Source: DATJJW01 sp035491935
GTDB lineage: Bacteria; Pseudomonadota; Alphaproteobacteria; ATCC43930; CGMCC-115725
Reading direction: 5' to 3'
NCBI GenBank assembly: GCA_035491935.1
Contig: DATJJW010000126.1
Coordinates: forward strand, 1 to 15,210
DNA length: 15,210 bases
Under the pieces are notes generated by a model. That model worked only from the letters and a program-made list of their open reading frames with translations. It searched no databases and was not told the DNA's origin. Below, in pieces: positions 8,565 to 13,788 of the stretch (its first letter is position 1; the number at the start of each line of letters is the position of its first letter). The translations under genes were made by a program, and so were the position numbers.

Positions 8565-9521
8565 TTACCGTCCGGCTTTTGGCGGGCTGCCTCTCTTCGC
8601 CGTTGCCGGCCCCGGCTTTGCTGTCGCCGTCTTTGCTGTCGCCGTCTTCGCGGCGGCTGTCTTTGCCGCCGCCGTCTTTTTCGTTGCGATCTTACCCGGC
8701 GTCGAAGCCGCGGACTTCTGCGTCTGGGGCACGGCCTTCTTCGCCGTTGCCGGCTTCTTTGCCGCCGCCGGCTTTGGGGGCGCCGGTTTCTTGGTCGTTG
8801 CCGGCTTCTTCGCCGCCGGCGACTCCCCTACCCATAGCCGGGCTCCACCAGTGATGCCGGCATCGTTGGAGATCACGGTGGTGTTCGGCGGCAGTTCGAC
8901 GGCGACGTGACGCGCATTGCCGCCGCCGACATAGAGCCGGTCCTGGTGCAGCAGCTCGTGGAGATAGCCCAGCACTTTCGCCACGCGCTTGTTCCAGCGC
9001 TTCTTGCCGATCTTCTTCAGGGCCTCGTCGCCGATATAGTCGTTATAGGTCTTGCGGCCCTGTACCGGGTGATGGGCCAGTTCCATATGCGGCATGATCT
9101 CGCCGTCGCGGAACAGTCCGGTGCCGGCGCCGGTGCCCAGCGTCAGCACCAGCTCCAGCCCTTTGCCCGAGATCACCGGCAGGCCCTGCATCTCGGCATC
9201 GTTGATCATCTTGGCGGGATGGCCGCCCAGCCGGTTCGACAATACGTCGGCGAGCGCGAAACCCACCCATTGCCCCGTGTCGAAATGCGGCGCAGTCAGC
9301 ACCTTGTTGTCGCGCACCACGCCGGGAAAGCCGATCGCGATGCGGTTGAAGCTTGATAGCGGCGTCACCAGTCTTACCAGGCTGTCGACCATGACCTCGG
9401 GGCTGCAAGGATGGGGTGTGTCCATGCGCACGCGGTCGACCAGCATCTTGCCGCTCCGGTCGAGCACCGAGGCCTTCAGGCCGGTGCCGCCGATGTCGAT
9501 GGCGAGGATACGGATATCCAT
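8565..9521 (-). CDS. ppgK: ROK-family polyphosphate glucokinase with Lys/Ala/Pro-rich C-terminal tail
   Basis: A ROK-fold glucokinase of the polyphosphate-dependent type, expected to make glucose 6-phosphate from glucose using polyphosphate and/or ATP. The catalytic part is residues 1-232: phosphate motif DIGGTGLK (Asp9-Lys16), catalytic Asp108 in INDAEMQG, LTLGTGAGTGLF near 127-137, MELAHHP and GRKTYNDYIG in the PPGK-type glucose/polyP region, IGKKRWNKRV and YVGGGNA. Residues 233-318 form a disordered histone-H1-like tail rich in Lys, Ala, Pro and Thr, which ordinary PpgK proteins (about 240-270 residues) lack. An AAAGGCAG ribosome site precedes the ATG. The gene converges on the hybrid kinase gene with only 4 bases between the stops. 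A GSR-type promoter lies upstream at 9600-9625. The PPGK subtype is inferred from motifs; an ATP-only glucokinase is possible. Confidence 0.85.
   Translation of the reverse strand: MDIRILAIDIGGTGLKASVLDRSGKMLVDRVRMDTPHPCSPEVMVDSLVRLVTPLSSFNRIAIGFPGVVRDNKVLTAPHFDTGQWVGFALADVLSNRLGGHPAKMINDAEMQGLPVISGKGLELVLTLGTGAGTGLFRDGEIMPHMELAHHPVQGRKTYNDYIGDEALKKIGKKRWNKRVAKVLGYLHELLHQDRLYVGGGNARHVAVELPPNTTVISNDAGITGGARLWVGESPAAKKPATTKKPAPPKPAAAKKPATAKKAVPQTQKSAASTPGKIATKKTAAAKTAAAKTATAKTATAKPGPATAKRGSPPKAGR
8617..8676 (-). repeat. Four tandem 15-base units inside the ppgK tail
   Basis: Four consecutive 15-base units (8617-8631, 8632-8646, 8647-8661, 8662-8676) encode the pentapeptide KTA(A/T)A four times on the minus strand. 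The first two units are identical and the others differ by a few bases. The repeat explains part of the low-complexity tail and could change copy number by slippage in whole-codon steps. Confidence 0.8.
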
Positions 9522-9599
9522 GGGCTGCCTTTCGTTGGCTATTGCTCGTCGGAAGCTTGCCGCGAGGGACGGACGGGCATGATGCCGGTGGGGTTGTCA

Positions 9600-9625
9600 A
9601 ACAGTCGAAAGGTGCCTTCGGTTCC
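9600..9625 (-). promoter_or_regulatory. Putative EcfG (GSR) promoter for ppgK
   Basis: On the minus strand GGAAC (plus positions 9621-9625) is followed after 17 bases by TGTT (9600-9603). This matches the known EcfG form GGAAC-N16/17-cGTT except for the first base of the -10. Transcription would start near 9593 and give a leader of about 70 bases to the ppgK ATG. It lies back to back with the ecfG paralog promoter at 9675. Confidence 0.65.
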
Positions 9626-9674
9626 GGCCCGCATGCTTCCAGAGTACGGCATTAATAATTTTTCCACCAGGAAG

Positions 9675-9699
9675 GGAACCAAAGGCCGGCAAGCCTGTT
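9675..9699 (+). promoter_or_regulatory. Putative EcfG (GSR) promoter for ecfG paralog 1
   Basis: GGAAC at 9675-9679 is followed after 16 bases by TGTT at 9696-9699, with the spacing of known EcfG promoters. It lies about 84 bases before the ATG of the sigma factor gene, which suggests that the gene is under GSR autocontrol. The two divergent -35 boxes here and at 9621-9625 are 49 bases apart. Confidence 0.7.
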
Positions 9700-9782
9700 G
9701 AAGCCACGCCTGTCCATTTCGCCTGGGGCCTTCGGGTGCCCTTGTGTCATGGCGGGGACTACGACTGCAAAGGGGCAAGTAT

Positions 9783-10430
9783 ATGCAGGTCATTCAGGGC
9801 GCAGCCGCAGCGACCTTCCCGGCTTTCCCGACCGTCTCCATCGACGCGCTAATGAAAGGGCCGCCGCCGCGGCCGGTCGAGGATGAGGCGCCCAAGCGCG
9901 GTATCGACGCGGAGGAAATGCACCAGGGTATTCTGGAGGCATTGCCGCATCTCAGAGCATTCGCCCATCTGCTGGCGCGCGATCGCACCCTGGCCGAGGA
10001 TCTGGTGCAGGACACTATCGTCCGGGCGCTGACCTGCCGGCACCAATTCGCTCCCGGTACCAATCTGCGCGGCTGGCTGACCGTCATCCTGCGCAACCGC
10101 TATTTCAACGAGCTGCGCCGCCGGTCGCGCAAGGCCGAGAGCCATGTCGAGTTCGACTGGGGTGTCGGCTGCGTCGAAGGCGGCCAGGAGGAGCAGCTCA
10201 AGATCCGCGACTTCAAGCGCGCCTTCGCGGCGTTGCCTGACACGCAGCGCGAGGCGCTGTTGCTCGTGGGTGCCAGCGGCCTGTCCTATGACGAGGCGGC
10301 GGCGATCATCGACTGCCCGGTCGGCACCATCAAAAGCCGCGTCTCCCGCGCCCGCCTGTTCCTTGAGAAGGCGCTTGAGGGCAAGACCGCGGCGCCGGGC
10401 ACGACGTTGCTCTCGGTTCAGGGCGCCTGA
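9783..10430 (+). CDS. EcfG-type ECF sigma factor, paralog 1
   Basis: A 215-residue extracytoplasmic-function sigma factor of the EcfG (ECF15) group, which directs RNA polymerase to general stress response promoters and is held by NepR. Region 2 covers about 54-118 (LPHLRAFAHLLARDRTLAED, then NLRGWLTVILRNRYFNE) and region 4 about 143-198 (LPDTQREALLLVGASGLSYD, then CPVGTIKSRVSRAR, the recognition helix). A Pro-rich N-terminal extension of about 50 residues precedes region 2 and is absent from the second paralog. I chose ATG 9783 because AAGGGG lies 8 bases upstream; the in-frame GTG at 9744 lacks such a site. No anti-sigma gene is adjacent, as is common for extra EcfG copies. The downstream exported-protein and DUF2934 genes may be cotranscribed with it. 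Confidence 0.93.
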   Translation: MQVIQGAAAATFPAFPTVSIDALMKGPPPRPVEDEAPKRGIDAEEMHQGILEALPHLRAFAHLLARDRTLAEDLVQDTIVRALTCRHQFAPGTNLRGWLTVILRNRYFNELRRRSRKAESHVEFDWGVGCVEGGQEEQLKIRDFKRAFAALPDTQREALLLVGASGLSYDEAAAIIDCPVGTIKSRVSRARLFLEKALEGKTAAPGTTLLSVQGA

Positions 10431-10474
10431 GCGGCGTGTCCGGGCCGAGCGACCCCGCACCTTAATTTCGCGAA

Positions 10475-10492
10475 GCCGGCCGGATGGCCGGC
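10475..10492 (+). other. GC-rich hairpin between ecfG paralog 1 and the next gene
   Basis: GCCGGCC (10475-10481) pairs perfectly with GGCCGGC (10486-10492) over a GGAT loop. A second GGCCGG block at 10501-10506 could pair alternatively with the same sequence. There is no T run. It sits 25 bases before the ribosome site of the next gene, so it could be a processing or attenuation element, or have no role. Confidence 0.3.
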
Positions 10493-10527
10493 CACATGTT
10501 GGCCGGTCGCGAGCTGGGAGGAAGAGG

Positions 10528-11025
10528 ATGAACCGCAAAGGCGTCGTGCAGACGAAGCTCGCGGCCTTGGCCATGGCCGTCATCGGCCTCGGCTGTCTCG
10601 GCATAGGTATGCCGGTCCCAGCCTTGGCGCAGACTCCGCAAGCGCCGCAGACCGATCCGAAGCATGCGCCGGCCGAGAAGATCGAGCCCTGCCCGGATCA
10701 GCATGCGGGCTCGCTCAGCTGCGACGGCAAATCCAGGACACAAACGCCGCCCACCGTGAAAAAGGCACCGCCTAAGCATCGGGTGCAGCAAAACTCGCCA
10801 CAACATACGCCACCCCGGCACACATCGCCGGGACATGCCGCCACCAAGCCGTCCAACGGCAATCTCAGCAAGGAATTGCAGCAGTCCCACGGTGCCATCA
10901 AACCGCCCGGCACGGTCGATCCCGGCATGGTCGCGACGCCGCCTCGCCATGGCGGCGACCAGAACATGCCGGTGATTCCGCCGCCCGGTACGCCTGGCGG
11001 CAATCCGCACGTTGTCCCGCAATAA
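10528..11025 (+). CDS. Exported Pro-rich hypothetical protein
   Basis: A 165-residue protein of unknown function. The first 34 residues look like a Sec signal peptide: a basic start (MNRKGVVQTK), a hydrophobic core to about 28 and a PALA-Q cleavage site. The mature part is hydrophilic, rich in Pro, Lys, His and Gln, probably disordered, and periplasmic. It has two cysteines (EPCPDQ and LSCDG, about residues 57 and 70) that could form a disulfide. The C-terminus has a patterned motif, KPPGTVDPGM, then MPVIPPPGTPGGNPHVVPQ, which I recall in small secreted proteins of related alphaproteobacteria without a known role. A GGGAGGA ribosome site precedes ATG 10528. The gene lies 97 bases after ecfG paralog 1 and 29 bases before the DUF2934 gene on the same strand, so it may be part of the stress operon. 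Confidence 0.8.
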   Translation: MNRKGVVQTKLAALAMAVIGLGCLGIGMPVPALAQTPQAPQTDPKHAPAEKIEPCPDQHAGSLSCDGKSRTQTPPTVKKAPPKHRVQQNSPQHTPPRHTSPGHAATKPSNGNLSKELQQSHGAIKPPGTVDPGMVATPPRHGGDQNMPVIPPPGTPGGNPHVVPQ

Positions 11026-11054
11026 CAACCGCAAACGAGAAAGGGGAAGGTCAG

Positions 11055-11420
11055 ATGGCGTCCAAGATCGAGGAAACTCGGCGCCTGGCCTATGAGATCT
11101 GGCTGGCCGAAGGCTGTCCGCATGGCCGAGACGAGGTGCATTGGCGTGAGGCGGAGAAGCGTCTCGCCAGCCATGCCCGTGCGTCGGGCCCGGCACGTGG
11201 GCCGGCCAAGGCATCCTCGCGGACCAGGGCATCGACCGCCAAGCCGGCTTCCGCCAAATCTGTCACCGTCAAGCCTGTCCCCATCAAGGCGGCCGGGGCC
11301 AAATCCGCCACCACCCGAGCCTCCACCTCGGAGCGCGCCGGCGGGGCCAAGGTGAAGTCGGCCGCAGCGAAGTCCATCAAGCCGAAGACAGCCAGGTCCA
11401 AATCCGAAGGCAAGGCCTGA
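11055..11420 (+). CDS. DUF2934 protein with basic Ala/Lys-rich tail
   Basis: A 121-residue protein. Residues 1-38 match the DUF2934 pattern (RRLAYEIWLAEGCPHGRDEV followed by HWREAEKRL), a short helical domain common in alphaproteobacteria and of unknown biochemical role. Residues 39-121 are low complexity, rich in Ala, Lys, Ser, Thr and Pro, with repeated AKS/AKP steps like a histone H1 tail, so nucleic-acid or polyphosphate binding is conceivable. An AAGGGGAAGG ribosome site precedes ATG 11055. It follows the exported Pro-rich gene by 29 bases, probably on the ecfG paralog 1 transcript. A second DUF2934 gene, without a basic tail, lies at 13018-13305 on the other strand. Confidence 0.85.
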   Translation: MASKIEETRRLAYEIWLAEGCPHGRDEVHWREAEKRLASHARASGPARGPAKASSRTRASTAKPASAKSVTVKPVPIKAAGAKSATTRASTSERAGGAKVKSAAAKSIKPKTARSKSEGKA

Positions 11421-11535
11421 GGCGTTCTGGATCGGCGCCGGACTCGGAGCCCGAGCGCTGATCTGCTAAAGTTCGAACAGAGGCACCGGCTTCAAGGTGC
11501 CCACCCCGTGTTTGCGTATCGCCGAGGACCTGACG

Positions 11536-11910
11536 ATGGAGAATGCCGAACCCATTCGCGTGCTGATCGTCGAAGACGAGATCGCCGTCTCGATGGTCAT
11601 GGAGGATATGTTGATCGATGCCGGCTGCATCGTGGTCGGTTCGGCCGACCGCATCGAGACGGCGCTGGCCATCGCCGAGACCGAGACGATCGATGTCGCC
11701 TTGCTCGACGTCAATCTCGCCGGCAAGGCGATCCAGCCGGTGGCCGACACGCTGTCGCGGCGCGAAGTACCCTTCGTCTTCACCACCGGCTATGGCGATG
11801 CCAGCCAGGTCACCGGCCATAGCAGCCGGCCGGTCCTACGCAAGCCCTTCACCCATCGCCAGCTCTGCGACATCGTCTTGAGCAATTGCAGCCGGAAGAT
11901 CGCCTCCTAA
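11536..11910 (+). CDS. FATGUY-type single-domain response regulator (SdrG/MrrA-like)
   Basis: A 124-residue stand-alone receiver with no output domain. It has Glu13-Asp14-Glu15, phosphoacceptor Asp58 in ALLDVNLAG, the segment VPFVFTTGYG (79-87), which is the mark of the FATGUY subfamily, and Lys103 in LRKPF. FATGUY receivers such as SdrG (Sphingomonas) and MrrA (Caulobacter) take phosphate from GSR kinases and modulate PhyR activation; the receiver of PhyR is related. I therefore infer a role in the same phosphorelay here. ATG 11536 has AGGA 7 bases upstream; an in-frame ATG at 11497 has no such site. The 115 bases before it contain short hairpins (for example GGCACC/GGTGCC at 11482-11501) but no EcfG-type promoter that I can see, so expression may not be GSR-dependent. 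Confidence 0.9.
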   Translation: MENAEPIRVLIVEDEIAVSMVMEDMLIDAGCIVVGSADRIETALAIAETETIDVALLDVNLAGKAIQPVADTLSRREVPFVFTTGYGDASQVTGHSSRPVLRKPFTHRQLCDIVLSNCSRKIAS

Positions 11911-11937
11911 GCTCTCAGGCGCAGCCTCTCCCGCCAC

Positions 11938-11963
11938 GGAACCTCCCGGCGCCCTGGCCGGTT
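11938..11963 (+). promoter_or_regulatory. Putative EcfG (GSR) promoter for the entericidin-like gene
   Basis: GGAAC at 11938-11942 is followed after 17 bases by GGTT at 11960-11963. This fits the EcfG promoter form with a mismatch at the first base of the -10. It lies about 47 bases before the ATG of the lipoprotein gene and 28 bases after the stop of the FATGUY receiver gene. Confidence 0.6.
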
Positions 11964-12009
11964 TACTTTCCGGTGACGTTTGATCACAGGACTGCACAGG
12001 AGAGTGAGA

Positions 12010-12177
12010 ATGGCTGCTTCCGCCGCGAAAATCGCCCGTCTGACGTTTTGCCTGGCCGTACTGGCCGGCATGACCGTCTCGCTTGGCGCCTGCAACACGA
12101 CCGAAGGCTTCGGCAAGGACGTGCAGAACACCGGATCGAGCATCAAGCACTCCGCCCAGGACAATAAACCGCAATAA
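12010..12177 (+). CDS. Entericidin A/B-family small lipoprotein
   Basis: A 55-residue lipoprotein precursor. A basic start is followed by a hydrophobic stretch and the lipobox LGAC with Cys28 as the lipidated residue. The mature peptide, NTTEGFGKDVQNTGSSIKHS and a short polar end, has the entericidin pattern (GxGxDVxxxGxxI). Entericidins are small envelope lipoproteins induced by stress or stationary phase; their role in alphaproteobacteria is unclear, although they are recurrent GSR targets. An AGGAGA ribosome site lies 6 bases before ATG 12010; a TTG further upstream in frame is not needed. The GSR-type promoter at 11938-11963 fits stress induction. A long hairpin follows. Confidence 0.88.
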   Translation: MAASAAKIARLTFCLAVLAGMTVSLGACNTTEGFGKDVQNTGSSIKHSAQDNKPQ

Positions 12178-12186
12178 GTAGATGCG

Positions 12187-12221
12187 GCCGGGGCCCGGGA
12201 AGCATCTTCCCAGGCCCCGGC
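12187..12221. terminator. Bidirectional hairpin between converging genes
   Basis: GCCGGGGCC (12187-12195) pairs with GGCCCCGGC (12213-12221), and inside it GGGAAG (12197-12202) pairs with CTTCCC (12206-12211) over a CAT loop; only the C/A pair at 12196/12212 is mismatched. It lies between the converging stops of the entericidin gene (+) and ecfG paralog 2 (-). T runs are absent on both sides, so termination may need help. Confidence 0.75.
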
Positions 12222-12242
12222 TTGCAAATGGCTTAGAAGGCT

Positions 12243-12812
12243 TCAGGCCTTGCGGGCGATCGGCGTGTCGTCGTTGTCGCCGCTCAGGCCGAGCAGGGCG
12301 AGCGCTTCGGGGCTGGCGATTTCCTCGCCCTCAAGCATCGTCTGCAATTGCAGACGGGCGCGCGAGACGCGGCTCTTCATCGTGCCGACGGCGCAGCCGG
12401 AGATGTTCGCCGCCTCCTCATAGGAAAAGCCGCTGGCGCCGACCAGGAGCAGGGCTTCGCGCTGCGATGGCGGCAGCTTCTCGAAAGCCTGCATGAAATC
12501 CCGGACCTCCAGCTTTTCTTCCTGCCCGCCGCTGGTCGCGGTGTCGATGTTGACCGCCTCGGAACTGGTTTCCGAGCGGCGCGAACGCCGGCGCATCTCG
12601 TTGAAATAGCGATTGCGCAGGATGATGATCAGCCAGCCGCGGAAATTCGTGCCCGGCTTGAACTGATGGTGATAGGTCAGCGCACGGAGCACCGTATCCT
12701 GCACCAGATCCTCGGCAAGTGTCCGGTCCCGCGCCAACAGGTGCGCGAAGGCGCGCAGATGGGGCAGGCAGGCGAGGATATCGTCATGAAGCTGCTGATT
12801 GGACACGCTCAT
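12243..12812 (-). CDS. EcfG-type ECF sigma factor, paralog 2
   Basis: A 189-residue sigma factor of the EcfG (ECF15) group. Region 2 spans about 15-80 (CLPHLRAFAHLLARD, LAEDLVQDTVLRAL, NFRGWLIIILRNRYFNEMRR), a Ser/Thr-rich linker spans 80-100, and region 4 covers about 108-162 (LPPSQREALLLVGASGFSYE, then CAVGTMKSRVSRARLQ). It is close to the 9783-10430 paralog in both regions but differs in the linker and lacks the N-terminal extension. ATG 12812 has GGAAAG 8 bases upstream. An in-frame ATG at 12875 would add 21 residues, but those codons have much lower GC at third positions than the rest and no good ribosome site. A near-match EcfG promoter lies upstream at 12935-12960. No anti-sigma gene is adjacent; NepR, from the right edge, is the likely common partner. 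Confidence 0.93.
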   Translation of the reverse strand: MSVSNQQLHDDILACLPHLRAFAHLLARDRTLAEDLVQDTVLRALTYHHQFKPGTNFRGWLIIILRNRYFNEMRRRSRRSETSSEAVNIDTATSGGQEEKLEVRDFMQAFEKLPPSQREALLLVGASGFSYEEAANISGCAVGTMKSRVSRARLQLQTMLEGEEIASPEALALLGLSGDNDDTPIARKA

Positions 12813-12934
12813 GCCAGATCTTTCCAGGCCAGGTCTTTCGGCGGACGGGGTGGCCAGTTCGTCTCGATGCGACATCTCGCTACGCGATTCTCCACTGACT
12901 GACGTTGGTCGTCCGTGCCGGTATTCAAGGACTG

Positions 12935-12960
12935 ATACGATATTGATTGGCGCAGGTTCC
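12935..12960 (-). promoter_or_regulatory. Possible EcfG (GSR) promoter for ecfG paralog 2
   Basis: On the minus strand GGAAC (12956-12960) is followed after 16-17 bases by CGTA (12936-12939), one base away from the consensus CGTT. Transcription would start near 12928, about 115 bases before ATG 12812. It is weaker than the other sites in the window because of the last -10 base. Confidence 0.45.
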
Positions 12961-13017
12961 GCCTCGTTATGAGGAAATCTTGTCGTGGCCGTGGTCGAGG
13001 CTCGATAACGTGCGGGC

Positions 13018-13305
13018 CTAGGCGACCGCCTGCGTTGTCGGCGTAGTCATGGGGCGTGGCACCGATGTCGCCACCGGCGTACCGACGGCGCAGGCGGTGG
13101 CGCCTCGGCCACGCAGCCACGGATCGGGCAACGACTGGTTGGTGTTGGTATGCAAAGTCAGCCGGGTGCCGGCCATGGCTTCGCGCTGCTTGATACGGCG
13201 TTCGGCTTCCGTCCAATGCTCTTGCGCGCACCCTTCTGGGCATCCTGCCTCCAGCCACAATTGATAGGCCAATGCCTTTGTCGCCTGGAACCTTGTGCTA
13301 CCCAT
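13018..13305 (-). CDS. DUF2934 protein, second copy
   Basis: A 95-residue protein whose first part carries the DUF2934 pattern: KALAYQLWLEAGCPEG, then EHWTEAERRIKQREA. The C-terminal half, from about residue 45, is polar and Thr/Pro-rich with no recognisable fold, and unlike the 11055-11420 protein it is not Lys-rich. Function unknown. ATG 13305 has a strong GGGAGG ribosome site about 6 bases upstream; a longer in-frame reading to 13404 would run over the promoter described at 13370-13394 and is rejected. That promoter gives a leader of about 57 bases. The gene is followed on the same strand by ecfG paralog 2 after roughly 200 bases. Confidence 0.8.
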   Translation of the reverse strand: MGSTRFQATKALAYQLWLEAGCPEGCAQEHWTEAERRIKQREAMAGTRLTLHTNTNQSLPDPWLRGRGATACAVGTPVATSVPRPMTTPTTQAVA

Positions 13306-13368
13306 GGTGGCCTCCCGCCCTGACGTCTTTCCAGCACCGATCGTACAGCGCCAACCGCGTCTATTAAC

Positions 13369-13394
13369 AAACCATTTACCAGCCAAAAGGTTCC
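13369..13394 (-). promoter_or_regulatory. Putative EcfG (GSR) promoter for the second DUF2934 gene
   Basis: On the minus strand GGAAC (13390-13394) is followed after 16 bases by GGTT (13370-13373). Spacing matches the ecfG paralog 1 and nepR sites. Predicted transcription start is near 13363, well placed for the ATG at 13305. Confidence 0.65.
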
Positions 13395-13443
13395 AATGTC
13401 CCATGGATTCGCCAGGCGGCGGCGGGCCGCCCGGCGAGTCTCG

Positions 13444-13599
13444 TCATATGCGGCCGGTCAACAGCAGGACGATCACGATGATCAGCAAGATGCCGCCGAT
13501 GCCGCTTGGATAATATCCCCAGCCGGCGCTGTAGGGCCATGCGGGGAAGGCGCCGATTAACAATAGTATCAAGATAATGATAAGTATTGTGCCGAGCAT
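13444..13599 (-). CDS. DUF3309 small membrane protein
   Basis: A 51-residue hydrophobic peptide starting MLGTILIIILILLLIGAFPA and ending IVIVLLLTGRI. It has two membrane segments (about 3-18 and 35-48) joined by a Trp/Tyr/Gly-rich loop, PYSAGWGYYPSG. This is the characteristic DUF3309 pattern of proteobacterial small inner-membrane proteins, of unknown function and often linked to stress regulons. An AGGAGG ribosome site (13605-13610) sits 5 bases before the ATG, and an exact EcfG-type promoter lies at 13645-13670, so it is very likely a real GSR-controlled gene. It is shorter than usual ORF-calling limits and easily missed. The neighbours are phyR upstream and the second DUF2934 gene downstream, both on the same strand. 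Confidence 0.9.
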   Translation of the reverse strand: MLGTILIIILILLLIGAFPAWPYSAGWGYYPSGIGGILLIIVIVLLLTGRI

Positions 13600-13644
13600 T
13601 GTTGCCTCCTGTTTTCAGGTTGACGACATGTCGTCGGTAAATTC

Positions 13645-13670
13645 AACGTGAAGCAGAGGAAAAAGGTTCC
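13645..13670 (-). promoter_or_regulatory. Strong EcfG (GSR) promoter for the DUF3309 gene
   Basis: On the minus strand GGAAC (13666-13670) is followed after 17 bases by CGTT (13645-13648), an exact match to GGAAC-N16/17-cGTT and the best site in the window. The expected start near 13638 gives a leader of about 39 bases with AGGAGG before the ATG at 13599. Confidence 0.8.
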
Positions 13671-13727
13671 GCTGTCTTGGCGGGGTGTCGGCGAGTTCTC
13701 GTCTACAGCCGAGATTCTTTGCGAATG

Positions 13728-13763
13728 AAAACGGCCGGCATCCTAAGATACCGGCCGTTTTTT
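13728..13763. terminator. Intrinsic terminator after phyR
   Basis: AAAACGGCCGG (13728-13738) pairs with CCGGCCGTTTT (13751-13761) over a 12-base loop. Reading on the minus strand, it lies 26 bases after the phyR stop and ends in a short T run, so it should terminate phyR before the DUF3309 promoter. The longer T run is on the plus strand, so the element may work in both directions. Confidence 0.85.
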
Positions 13764-13788
13764 CCTGAAGAGAGAGTGCAGGTGACGG

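Noticed and set aside
8617..8676. Tandem 15-base repeats considered as a CRISPR-like or intergenic repeat array
   Set aside because: The units are contiguous without spacers, in frame within ppgK, and encode a KTA(A/T)A peptide repeat.
9539..9793. An 84-residue minus-strand frame upstream of ppgK
   Set aside because: It runs through both divergent promoters, has no ribosome site at a suitable start and no recognisable pattern. Its lower part could be a leader peptide, but nothing supports it.
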